DNA from: Dehalococcoidia bacterium
Lineage (GTDB): Bacteria > Chloroflexota > Dehalococcoidia > GIF9 > UBA5620
Length of the DNA: 12,814 bases
Direction: 5' to 3'
Assembly: GCA_016783225.1 (NCBI GenBank)
Contig: JADHWZ010000041.1
Span: forward strand, 1-12,814
This document shows, piece after piece, positions 4,852-12,456 of this stretch. Numbering within the stretch: the stretch's first letter is position 1; every line of letters begins with the position of its first letter. Both the position numbers and the translations under genes were made by a program. The notes beneath the pieces were generated by a model. It worked only from the letters and a program-made list of their open reading frames with translations. It was not told the origin of the DNA and did no database searches.

Positions 4852-6380
4852 GCGCCATGGTGAGGTCGGACCAGATTGCCCAGCATTACCTGGAAAAGCT
4901 GGAGAGGATCCGCGGCCGAGGGATAAATCCTTATCCTCACTCTTACCGTCGCACGCACACTGCTCGAGAGGCCGTGTATCTATTTGAGCGCCAGGAATCA
5001 AGCCGACAGGCTGTTCCGAGCGCAGAATTGAGCCTCGCCGGTCGTATTACCGCCAGTCGCTCCATGGGGAAAATCGCTTTCCTGGATATTCGCGACGGTT
5101 CAGGCAAGATCCAACTGTGCTTCAGTCGTGACCTCCTAGGCAACGACAAGTATGAGTTACTCGCTGACCTCGATATCGGCGATATCGTCGGCGCCAAGGG
5201 CAAGCTCTTTCGAACCAAGACAGGAGAAATTACCCTCGAGGTGGCTGATTTCACTCTCCTCGCCAAGTCCCTTCAACCGTTGCCTGAGAAATGGCACGGG
5301 TTGGTCGACGTCGAGAAACGCTACCGACAACGCTACCTTGACTTAATCTCCAACGAAGAGGTCAAGCCCGTTTTTGCACTTCGCTGCCAGATTATCGCTG
5401 CTCTCCGGCATTTCCTTGATGAGCGGGGCTTCACCGAGGTGGAAACGCCAGTGCTGCAGCCACTGGCAGGAGGTGCCTTAGCTCGCCGCTTTAAGACTTA
5501 CCACCAGGCCCTTGACCAGGACCTTTTCCTGCGCATCGCACTGGAGCTTTATCTGAAGCGGCTAATCATAGGAGGTTTTGATAAGGTTTACGAGATAGGC
5601 CGTGTATTTCGCAATGAAGGCATTTCGACCAAACACAACCCCGAATTCACCATGCTGGAAAGCTATCAGGCCTATGCTGATTACAATGATGTGATGAAGA
5701 TGGTGGAAGACATGGTGTGCTACGTTGCGAAGGAAATCGTCGGCGCGACTGAAGTCAAGTTCGGCGCTGAGCGTATCAACCTCAGCCCTCCATGGGAACG
5801 CCTTTCCCTGCGGGAGGCGATTGTGGAGCGCTGTGGTATTGATTTCAAGGACTACCCTGACGCAGACGCACTGCGTACCAGGATGGAGCAGCTTGGAATA
5901 CAGCCAGACCCAAACAAGGACAGGGGCAGGCTTGTGGACGAGCTTATTTCTACCTTTGTTGAGCCCAGCCTCATTCAGCCCACCTTTCTTATCGATTATC
6001 CTGTGGAGATGTCACCTCTGGCCAAGAGAAAGCAAGACGATGAACAGCTCGTCGAACGCTTCGAGGCCTTCGTTGGCGGCATGGAGATTGCCAATGCCTT
6101 TTCCGAGCTCAATGACCCCTTCGAGCAGGCTAAACGCTTTGAAGACCAGGAGCAGACTGTGCGCCCGGCTCCAGGCAAGACCACTGAGGGACTAGCAACA
6201 GAACTGGAGGACGAGGAACCAGAAGTCGAGACCATTGACGAGGACTTCCTGCTGGCGCTGGAATATGGTATGCCGCCTACTGGCGGCCTGGGAATCGGCA
6301 TTGACCGTCTGGTAATGCTGCTCACTGACAGGCAATCCATCCGTGAGGTTATCTTTTTTCCACAACTAAAGCTAAAATAA
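4848..6380 (+). CDS. lysS: Lysine--tRNA ligase, class II
   Basis: Charges tRNA-Lys in the cytosol. An OB-fold anticodon-binding domain (about 62-140, LAGRITASRSMGKIAFLDIRDG) precedes the class II catalytic core. Motif 1 is around GFTEVETPVLQPLAGGA (194-210), motif 2 around FRNEGISTKHNPEFTMLE (254-271), and motif 3 is GLGIGIDRLVML (480-491). Length 510 is normal. A proline- and acid-rich insertion at about 435-460 (including ELEDEEPEVE) is roughly 15 residues longer than the matching loop of the E. coli enzyme. The TTG at 4848 overlaps the greA TGA (TTGA), suggesting coupling. ATG at 4857 is an alternative start that removes three residues; GGAAG at 4839-4843 is the only upstream SD-like sequence. 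Confidence 0.96.
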   Translation: MSAMVRSDQIAQHYLEKLERIRGRGINPYPHSYRRTHTAREAVYLFERQESSRQAVPSAELSLAGRITASRSMGKIAFLDIRDGSGKIQLCFSRDLLGNDKYELLADLDIGDIVGAKGKLFRTKTGEITLEVADFTLLAKSLQPLPEKWHGLVDVEKRYRQRYLDLISNEEVKPVFALRCQIIAALRHFLDERGFTEVETPVLQPLAGGALARRFKTYHQALDQDLFLRIALELYLKRLIIGGFDKVYEIGRVFRNEGISTKHNPEFTMLESYQAYADYNDVMKMVEDMVCYVAKEIVGATEVKFGAERINLSPPWERLSLREAIVERCGIDFKDYPDADALRTRMEQLGIQPDPNKDRGRLVDELISTFVEPSLIQPTFLIDYPVEMSPLAKRKQDDEQLVERFEAFVGGMEIANAFSELNDPFEQAKRFEDQEQTVRPAPGKTTEGLATELEDEEPEVETIDEDFLLALEYGMPPTGGLGIGIDRLVMLLTDRQSIREVIFFPQLKLK

Positions 6381-6395
6381 CAAAGCTGCACCACT

Positions 6396-7682
6396 ATGCT
6401 GGATACTAAGCTCATCCGTGATAACCCGGACTTGATTCGCCAGGCCTTGGACAAGCGGGGTGACAGCGCTCAGCTCGATGAAATCACAAGGCTGGACGAG
6501 CGACGTCGCCATTTGCTCCATGAGATGGAGACGCTCCGAGCCCAGCGCAACGAGGTGAGCAAACAATTGGGCGGGATGGCAGACAAGCCACCTCAGCTCA
6601 TTGCCGACATGCGCCAACTGGGGGACAGGATTACTTCTCTACAGGCGGAAATAGGCCAGGTCGGGGGCCAACTGGAAGACCATCTACTGCGATTGCCCAA
6701 CCTCCCAGCGGCTGATGTGCCCGTTGGTAAGGATGAACGGGACAACATAGTGGTACGTTCTTGGGGCAAGCCGCGCCAGTTTTCCTTCACGCCACTTCCC
6801 CACTGGGAGCTGGGCGAAAGGCTGGGCATCATCGATTTTCAGCGAGGCGTGAAGCTCTCCGGCAGTCGCTTCTACGTCCTTAAGGGGCTCGGTGCTCACC
6901 TCCAGCGGGCGCTCATCGCTTTCATGCTTGACCTTCACGTAAACGAGCACGGCTATACTGAGATCTATCCTCCATTTATGGTCAAGCGGGAATGTATGGT
7001 GGGCTCAAGCAACCTGCCCAAATTTGCGGACAACCTATATCACGACGAGGAGGACGATCTCTGGTTTGTGCCTACGGCCGAAGTGCCACTGACCAACCTG
7101 CACCGCGATGAAATCCTGCCGCCAGGCTCTTTGCCTCTCCACTATGTTGCCTGCACCGCCTGCTTCCGCCGGGAGAAGATGGCAGCTGGAAAGGACACCC
7201 GGGGCATCAAAAGAGGACACCAATTTGACAAGGTCGAACTCTACAAGTTCACCGAGCCTGAAACGTCCGACCAAGAGCTGGACAGGATGATGAGCGATGC
7301 CGAGGAAGTATGCCGCCGGCTAGGCATCCCCTATCGAGTGGTGCAACTGTGTACCGGGGATTTGGGTTTCGCCTCGGCTAAGTCGTTCGATATTGAAATG
7401 TGGGCTCCCGGTTGCGGTGAATGGCTGGAAGTTAGCTCATGTAGCAATTGCGGTGACTTCCAGGCCAGACGGGCCGACGCCCGCTATCGTCCGGAGCCTG
7501 AGTCTAGACCCCGCTTTGTCCATACTCTGAACGGCTCCGGCCTTGCGTTACCCCGAGTGTTCATCTCGATACTGGAGAACTATCAACAAGCTGACGGCAG
7601 CATAACGATACCTGAGCCACTAAGACCCTACATAGGGGTGGAGACAATTACGGCGAGCCAGGCCTTCGGTACACCGCAATGA
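6396..7682 (+). CDS. serS: Serine--tRNA ligase
   Basis: Charges tRNA-Ser (and tRNA-Sec if present). The N-terminal tRNA-binding long coiled-coil covers about residues 28-100 (Lys/Arg/Glu-rich, EMETLRAQRNEVSKQLG), followed by the class II core. TAEVPLTN at 227-234, motif 2 FRRE...GKDTRGIKRGHQFDKVE at about 257-281, and motif 3 LNGSGLALPRVFISILENYQ at about 378-397 are all present. The family end PEPLRPYIG is intact, so the gene is full length at 428 aa. It starts 15 nt after lysS and has no clear Shine-Dalgarno, so it probably depends on ribosomes arriving from lysS. A GC-rich hairpin without a T-run follows the stop. Confidence 0.97.
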   Translation: MLDTKLIRDNPDLIRQALDKRGDSAQLDEITRLDERRRHLLHEMETLRAQRNEVSKQLGGMADKPPQLIADMRQLGDRITSLQAEIGQVGGQLEDHLLRLPNLPAADVPVGKDERDNIVVRSWGKPRQFSFTPLPHWELGERLGIIDFQRGVKLSGSRFYVLKGLGAHLQRALIAFMLDLHVNEHGYTEIYPPFMVKRECMVGSSNLPKFADNLYHDEEDDLWFVPTAEVPLTNLHRDEILPPGSLPLHYVACTACFRREKMAAGKDTRGIKRGHQFDKVELYKFTEPETSDQELDRMMSDAEEVCRRLGIPYRVVQLCTGDLGFASAKSFDIEMWAPGCGEWLEVSSCSNCGDFQARRADARYRPEPESRPRFVHTLNGSGLALPRVFISILENYQQADGSITIPEPLRPYIGVETITASQAFGTPQ

Positions 7683-7690
7683 CAGCAGTG

Positions 7691-7713
7691 CCCTCTCCCT
7701 TGACGGGAGAGGG
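7691..7713. repeat. GC-rich hairpin repeat after serS
   Basis: CCCTCTCCC (7691-7699) and GGGAGAGGG (7705-7713) form a perfect 9-bp stem with the loop TTGAC. It is followed by ATAGGGTGAGGGTGA, not by T residues. This motif resembles a palindromic intergenic repeat widespread in bacterial genomes. It may act as an RNA 3'-end stabiliser rather than a true terminator. Confidence 0.65.
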
Positions 7714-7752
7714 ATAGGGTGAGGGTGATACGAAGTCTCCCCCTCCCTCTAG

Positions 7753-7775
7753 CTCCCTCCCGCCAGGGGAGGGAG
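7753..7775. repeat. Second GC-rich hairpin
   Basis: CTCCCTCCC (7753-7761) pairs perfectly with GGGAGGGAG (7767-7775) across GCCAG. Stem and loop lengths are the same (9 and 5) as in the hairpin 62 bp upstream, and both have C/T-rich left arms, so they look like two copies of one element family. Confidence 0.6.
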
Positions 7776-7785
7776 TAGAACACCT

Positions 7786-7816
7786 CACTTCCCCTTCGCT
7801 CCACTCAGGGCTTCGG
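7786..7816 (+). repeat. Intergenic repeat, copy 2
   Basis: Matches 2545-2575 at 26 of 31 ungapped positions. Like the first copy, it lies in non-coding DNA close to GC-rich hairpins. Confidence 0.5.
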
Positions 7817-7828
7817 CGCACCGCTTGA

Positions 7829-7857
7829 TTTCACTTTGCTGTGCCCACGTGTATAAT
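7829..7857 (+). promoter_or_regulatory. Candidate promoter for the first zinc-ribbon/TlpA gene
   Basis: A perfect -10 TATAAT (7852-7857) preceded by GTG, with a weak -35 TTTCAC (7829-7834) at 17-bp spacing. The nine bases GTGTATAAT recur at 10237-10245 ahead of the paralogue, at nearly the same distance from its leader ORF. Confidence 0.5.
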
Positions 7858-7874
7858 TAGGAGAGGCACACACT

Positions 7875-7966
7875 GTGTCTTCTGAAAGCAAGAAGGCCGT
7901 AAGAGGAAATCACGAACCCAACAGCAATGCCGAGCCGCACGGAAACAATCTCGGAAAAGTAACAGC
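7875..7966 (+). other. 92-nt leader with a translatable upstream start (copy 1)
   Basis: GTG at 7875 follows a strong AGGAGAGG (7859-7866) by 8 nt and opens a frame of about 142 codons that overlaps the main gene in another frame. The main ATG lies exactly 92 nt downstream. The same 92-nt arrangement exists at 10261-10352, and the two leaders agree at 54 of 92 ungapped positions, including AAGAGGAAA and the final GTAANAGC before the main start. The leader start may be used to deliver ribosomes; whether a peptide is made is unknown. Confidence 0.4.
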
Positions 7967-10015
7967 ATGCCGCTGCCAGTCTTTTGTAGTCAATGCCACA
8001 AACCAGCGGAAGAATGGTCTGGCTGGTACTTCTGCCCAAAGTGCGGGAAATACCTGTGCCCTGACTGCAACTGGCCACTCTCACCAGGTTCGAATTACTG
8101 TTCATGCAACGTGCGCAAGCGAAGAAGCACGCCTGCAGCCCCACCACCATCGAGTCGGCAGACTGCGGTACATCCGCAATCGCCGAAACCCTCTTACTCG
8201 GGGGCCCGATACAAGTGCCCCAACGCCAACTGCAACATGGCCGTTGACATTGCATACGGACATTGTCCGAATTGCGATTTCCACGGTAAGATGTTACCCA
8301 TAGGGACTCCGCAGCCTATAGGAAGTGGTACACCGCAACCAACAGCAGCCGCAGCAGCGCCAGTGAGCCCTCCCCTGCCACCGAGTCCAAGAACTGTGGC
8401 ACACCGCCAATCCCCCGAAGCTCCCGACACGCCGCACCAATACAACTGCCGGCAGTGCGGCGCCAGCATTGACGTCAGATCTGGACAATGCCCAACGTGT
8501 GGCCTACTTCATGGCAAGAAGGTGCCTGAAAGGATACCCCAGCCGGGGGACCCCACCGCACCAACACCAGAGTACCCTCCCTCAACCCCAATGCAGGTTA
8601 CCGATGAACCGCCACTTCGCGCGCCGGTCGAACCAAGCATTCCATCATCACAGAAGCCGTTTCTAAAGGAAATAACTGAGGGCCAGCCGAGAGAATGGCA
8701 CATCCTTGAGTCGGCAAAGAAAACGCTGGCCAAACTGGGAAGCGCCACACAAAGGGCGATACGTGCTCCATCACTGAGAAGACCGTTTGCGGGCAAGATA
8801 AGCCGACCCGCACCGAGGCAATGGAGCGTCCCGGCGTCAACGGGACGGCTTCTGCTAAGAGGGTTCTGGGCAGTGGTCTTCCTTGCCATCGCAGGCTTCG
8901 GCGGCTACTACGCCGTGACCGAACTAGGGAACGTTTCACTGCCTTCAACTTCAACCGCCAACCCCGTAGCTATTCCGTCTCCTGCCCCCGGCCAAACCTA
9001 CACCCTCAGCAGAAACGTTAATCCTGAAGGAGCAGGCCACGTGTCCCTCACTCCCGAGAACGAGACATACGAGTCCGGCGCTGAGGTAAACCTGACAGCC
9101 ACTCCCGCCGGCGGTTACATCTTCGACCGCTGGGGTGGTGATGCTGCGGGTTCGTCGGCAATCCTTCCCATCGCCATGGACTCCGACAAGAGCGTCATAG
9201 CATATTTCAAACCCAAAGACCCCACCCCACCGGACATCCTGGCAGTCACTGTTTGCAGGAGAACCGACCTGGCCGTTACCGTAATGTGGACAACCGATGA
9301 CCCAGCTGCCAGCCAGGTTGAATACGGGACAACGCGTGACTACGGGCATACCACAGCATCCGATGAGGGACTGAAACAAGAGCACGAGGTGAGAATACCC
9401 GGCCTGGAAGCCAACACGAAGTACTACTTCAGGGTCAAGTCGGTCAACGAGAGTGGGATTGAAGCTGAATCCCACACAAACACATTCACAACTCTGTACG
9501 CCATCCCCGTCGGCCATGAGGTGGGCAACCGCGCCCCGCTATTCGGCCCCCTCCAAGAATACAGTGACGTTGGTAATGCGCAATCGCCCAACAATGGTGA
9601 AGTGGTCGACTTGAGCGGTTTTCTGGGCAAGAAGAAGGTCTTGCTTGACTTCTGGTCAACGAGCTGTTCGGCCTGCATAGCGCAGTTCCCTCTTATTCGG
9701 GAACTCTACCTGGACGAGAATTGGGCCGACAGCAACTCGGAGTATTCAGATTTCGCCGTAATCACCGTTTGCATCGACGGACATAGAACAGACCGCATTG
9801 ATATCCTCCGCGACAAGTACAGCAACCCTGAGAAGTTTGGGCCTTTCACTTTTCCCATCTTGCTTGATGAGGAGGGTACAGTCAAGGATCCCTATCACAT
9901 CTGGAGAATACCCTGCACCGTCTTCATCGATTCAGAAGGCATCATCAGGGAAACCCAGATTGGACGTTTCCATGAACGGGAGGAAATAGAAAGTATACTC
10001 AACCGCCTCGAATAG
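7967..10015 (+). CDS. Membrane-anchored zinc-ribbon / InlB-like repeat / Fn3 / TlpA-thioredoxin chimera (CSAC)
   Basis: The 682-residue protein has an unusual order. Cytosolic part: a double zinc ribbon with cysteine pairs at 7/10, 23/26, 31/34 and 45/47, a ribbon-like unit at 84/89 and 100/103, and a third ribbon at 161/164 and 175/178, joined by Pro/Ala-rich linkers. A basic stretch (about 250-297) leads into one membrane helix at about 298-318. Outside: an InlB-like divergent repeat (about 347-415, GAEVNLTATPAGGYIFDRW), an Fn3-like domain of the purple-acid-phosphatase N-terminal type (about 421-510, SQVEYGTT, LEANTKYYFRV), and a TlpA-like thioredoxin domain (about 517-682) with active site CSAC (567-570) and cis-Pro649, followed by an extra Cys650. 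It is probably an extracytoplasmic thiol-disulfide enzyme; its substrate and the role of the ribbons are unknown. Main start ATG 7967 has only a weak SD, and an in-frame TGA lies upstream without other starts. Confidence 0.88.
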   Translation: MPLPVFCSQCHKPAEEWSGWYFCPKCGKYLCPDCNWPLSPGSNYCSCNVRKRRSTPAAPPPSSRQTAVHPQSPKPSYSGARYKCPNANCNMAVDIAYGHCPNCDFHGKMLPIGTPQPIGSGTPQPTAAAAAPVSPPLPPSPRTVAHRQSPEAPDTPHQYNCRQCGASIDVRSGQCPTCGLLHGKKVPERIPQPGDPTAPTPEYPPSTPMQVTDEPPLRAPVEPSIPSSQKPFLKEITEGQPREWHILESAKKTLAKLGSATQRAIRAPSLRRPFAGKISRPAPRQWSVPASTGRLLLRGFWAVVFLAIAGFGGYYAVTELGNVSLPSTSTANPVAIPSPAPGQTYTLSRNVNPEGAGHVSLTPENETYESGAEVNLTATPAGGYIFDRWGGDAAGSSAILPIAMDSDKSVIAYFKPKDPTPPDILAVTVCRRTDLAVTVMWTTDDPAASQVEYGTTRDYGHTTASDEGLKQEHEVRIPGLEANTKYYFRVKSVNESGIEAESHTNTFTTLYAIPVGHEVGNRAPLFGPLQEYSDVGNAQSPNNGEVVDLSGFLGKKKVLLDFWSTSCSACIAQFPLIRELYLDENWADSNSEYSDFAVITVCIDGHRTDRIDILRDKYSNPEKFGPFTFPILLDEEGTVKDPYHIWRIPCTVFIDSEGIIRETQIGRFHEREEIESILNRLE

Positions 10016-10045
10016 CCCTGCGCCAAAACCAGCCGGCTCAATGAT

Positions 10046-10180
10046 TCATTTGCCGCCCTTCAGTCTATTCATGGTTTGCTCAACCCAGTCCTTATTCTGG
10101 CCCAGGCAAGCCAAAGAGTGGTGACAGGCCTCGTTCCGCGCAAGATACACCCCGCCAGGTCTATTTGCCGTACCTTTCAT
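10046..10180 (-). CDS. Possible 44-aa small protein (unrecognised)
   Basis: A minus-strand frame between the two large genes starts at ATG 10180 and ends in TGA at 10046. The frame is open further back to GTG 10207. The product is basic and ordinary-looking (ARNEACHHSLACLGQ, then KDWVEQTMNRLKGGK, with a plausible C-terminal amphipathic helix), unlike the arginine/serine-rich translations of shadow frames. GGCGGAATCAGG precedes the ATG. No family is recognised. It could equally be a gene remnant. The rest of the 10016-10352 gap holds only the next gene's promoter and leader. Confidence 0.3.
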   Translation of the reverse strand: MKGTANRPGGVYLARNEACHHSLACLGQNKDWVEQTMNRLKGGK

Positions 10181-10236
10181 CCTGATTCCGCCAGATGGGT
10201 CCTGCACCCGATATTCTACTTCTGACTATGGCTGGG

Positions 10237-10245
10237 TGTATAATA
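10237..10245 (+). promoter_or_regulatory. Candidate -10 region for the second zinc-ribbon/TlpA gene
   Basis: GTGTATAAT, identical to 7849-7857, with TATAAT at 10240-10245. No good -35 is present at 16-18 bp, so the promoter may need an activator. It lies 16 nt before the leader ATG at 10261. Confidence 0.45.
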
Positions 10246-10260
10246 GAGCAGATAGTCACT

Positions 10261-10365
10261 ATGTATCGCGATATCGACAAGGGCACAAGAGGAAAGCAAG
10301 AGGATAGCTCAAACACCAAGACACGCCAAAGCAAGCGGGAAACGGTAAAAGCGTGCAGCAAATAG
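10261..10365 (+). CDS. Possible 34-aa leader peptide overlapping the start of the next gene
   Basis: ATG at 10261 opens a 34-codon frame, lysine/arginine-rich, ending TAG at 10363-10365, 10 nt inside the main gene that starts with GTG at 10353. The arrangement would let terminating ribosomes restart at the weak GTG. The homologous leader at 7875 has the same 92-nt distance and shares K..RG..E..SN and V.AC residues, but its frame does not stop at the junction. Its own SD is poor. This suggests a coupling device or merely a decayed N-terminus. Confidence 0.3.
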   Translation: MYRDIDKGTRGKQEDSSNTKTRQSKRETVKACSK

Positions 10366-12350
10366 TCTTGTGTCCTAAATGCCGGTCGCAAATCACTCCA
10401 CGCCAGCGATTCTTCTGCGGGAACTGTGGCACGAGGGTATGCCCCAGTTGCCATGACGCTGTTCCTGCGAGGTCCAGATACTGTCCGCGGTGCGCCTTCC
10501 TTTGTGGCACTGCAGAATTCGCAGGCATGGCTCAGCCGGCACCTGCCACGCCAACAGCATCCGCACCAACGCCCATACCCATGGCACCAATGCCCCCTCC
10601 AAGCGCTCCGGCTCCCATCCCCAGTGCAGCAACTCCCGAACCAATGGCACCGACCCCACGACCCGTAGCGCCGAGTTCCATACCAATGCCACCCGGTCCA
10701 TCGCCGGCTATCCCGCTACCACCCACTGCCCGCCAATTCCCTGCAGCTTATGATACGGGGCTCCAGAACAATTGCCCCCAGTGTGGGGCCAGCGTTGACA
10801 TTCAATCCGGACAATGTCCAAGGTGTGGCCTACTCCTTGGCAAGAAGCTGCTCGAAAAGATGCAACAGCAAGCACCACCTGCGGCGCCGGCTGCAGCGAG
10901 GGCCATACCAGCGCCAGCGAACCTGCCGCCCCCACCGAGGCCACAGAGCGTGCCGGTCCAGCCCTTCCCTAGTGGCGTGTACGGCCGGCCGCCCCAACAC
11001 GACTACCCCACCCCCGTCTCTCCTGTTCCCCCCGGGCCCATATATCCTCCAGCCCCCAGGTATTCTGCAGGCTACCCCTCGCCCGATCCCATGCCGTATG
11101 GTGGCGCCCAAGGCCCGGTAATGGGCCCGCCGCCAGTCGCAGCCGCCACGCCGGCGGCAATGCCCCTCCCCTGGCCAGCCACCCCTCCACAAGATGCGGT
11201 GATAGGTCCTGCACCGAGAGAATGGGATATTTCACTGCCGATGAGGCGGCTTCTACTCAAAATCTCGACTGGTATCCTGTTTGGAATTCTAGGCCTAGTC
11301 GGCATTTCCTACGCTGTCAACCTGCTGAGCGCGTCGTCACCTCCAACTGTAGACACCACACCCCCCACCATCTCGAACATCGACATTGCATCCCCGACTG
11401 AGACGAGTGCCATCATCACCTGGCAAACCGACGAGCCAGCTACCACCCAGGTTATGCTGTGCGACCCGAGCGACCTTTGCACCTGGACAACGGAGGAAGC
11501 TTTGGTCACCGACCATTCTGTAACCTTGACTGACCTCGAGCCCAATACAACGTATCACCTGACCATCATATCGGAAGATGCTGACGAAAATGAAAACGTA
11601 TCTGAGGAGGATTTCACAACGGCTGCCCAGGCTGATACGACCCCGCCGGTGATCTCAGGAGTCGATGTTTCAGATATCATTGACGTAAGCGCCACCATAA
11701 CCTGGGAGACTGGCGAACCTGCCACCAGCCAGGTGGAGCATGGAACGACCGCCGCCTACGGTTCCTCTACGCCACTGGATGAAGAGCTGACTACGCACCA
11801 CAGCGTCACCCTGACCGGGTTAGCCCCTGACACAACCCATCACTTCAGCGTGAAGTCGCAAGACACCAGCGGAAACGCCGTAGCGTCCGCGACGGACCAG
11901 ACATTCGGGACTCTCCCCGCCATACTGGTCGGTAATGAGAAAGACAACCGCGCACCCGCTTTCACGCTGCAGACTACCGACGGCCACGAGCTAACCCTAA
12001 GCGATTTCATAGGCACGGTAGTCATGATCAACTTCTGGGCGACCTGGTGTGGTCCCTGTGTAGACGAAATGCCCTTCATACAGGCTGTCTTCGAGGAATG
12101 GCCGCAAGAGGACCTGGCATTACTCACCATCAATGTCTCAGATACTAAGGCCGAGGCCCAGAGTTTCCTTGACGCCGGCGGATTTACCTTCCCCGTCCTG
12201 ATTGACTCTGGCGGAAGAGTGGCAGCCGAATACGACGCCACCACCATCCCCAGGACCTTCTTCATTGATACCAGGGGCATTATTCAGTATGTACGGGAAG
12301 GCGATTTCAACAGCAAAGAGGAGATAGAATACATACTCGAATCTCTCTAA
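10353..12350 (+). CDS. Membrane-anchored zinc-ribbon / double Fn3 / TlpA-thioredoxin chimera (CGPC)
   Basis: The 665-residue paralogue of the preceding large gene. Cytosolic part: a double zinc ribbon with pairs at 7/10, 22/25, 30/33 and 44/47, a Pro/Ala-rich linker (about 61-135), a further ribbon at 141/144 and 155/158 (CPQCGASVDIQSGQCPRCG, closely matching the paralogue), and a long Pro-rich stalk (about 173-285). PREW at 288-291 precedes a single membrane helix at about 300-324. Outside: two Fn3-like domains (about 334-423 and 428-520) and a TlpA-like thioredoxin domain (about 528-665) with WCGPC (Cys566 and Cys569) and cis-Pro633 in TIPRTFFID. It is presumably a membrane-tethered thiol-disulfide oxidoreductase acting outside the cell. 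Start is GTG with weak SD; an in-frame TAG upstream (10305-10307) and no other start codon fix this choice. Confidence 0.88.
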   Translation: MQQIVLCPKCRSQITPRQRFFCGNCGTRVCPSCHDAVPARSRYCPRCAFLCGTAEFAGMAQPAPATPTASAPTPIPMAPMPPPSAPAPIPSAATPEPMAPTPRPVAPSSIPMPPGPSPAIPLPPTARQFPAAYDTGLQNNCPQCGASVDIQSGQCPRCGLLLGKKLLEKMQQQAPPAAPAAARAIPAPANLPPPPRPQSVPVQPFPSGVYGRPPQHDYPTPVSPVPPGPIYPPAPRYSAGYPSPDPMPYGGAQGPVMGPPPVAAATPAAMPLPWPATPPQDAVIGPAPREWDISLPMRRLLLKISTGILFGILGLVGISYAVNLLSASSPPTVDTTPPTISNIDIASPTETSAIITWQTDEPATTQVMLCDPSDLCTWTTEEALVTDHSVTLTDLEPNTTYHLTIISEDADENENVSEEDFTTAAQADTTPPVISGVDVSDIIDVSATITWETGEPATSQVEHGTTAAYGSSTPLDEELTTHHSVTLTGLAPDTTHHFSVKSQDTSGNAVASATDQTFGTLPAILVGNEKDNRAPAFTLQTTDGHELTLSDFIGTVVMINFWATWCGPCVDEMPFIQAVFEEWPQEDLALLTINVSDTKAEAQSFLDAGGFTFPVLIDSGGRVAAEYDATTIPRTFFIDTRGIIQYVREGDFNSKEEIEYILESL

Positions 12351-12456
12351 TCATGAGTGATCAGCGCTCCTGCCGGATTTAGCCGCTTCTCTGCCGGCCT
12401 GTAATCCGTCCGTAGTAGGTGGAATCCCGCTCCTATCACCACCCAGAGAGGAAAGC

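Noticed and set aside
7691..7713. Hairpin after serS as a standard intrinsic terminator
   Set aside because: The stem is followed by a purine-rich stretch instead of T residues.
7875..8303. 142-codon frame overlapping the first chimeric gene, treated as a separate protein
   Set aside because: After the leader it is only a shadow of the zinc-ribbon coding frame; only its start region is kept as a possible leader.
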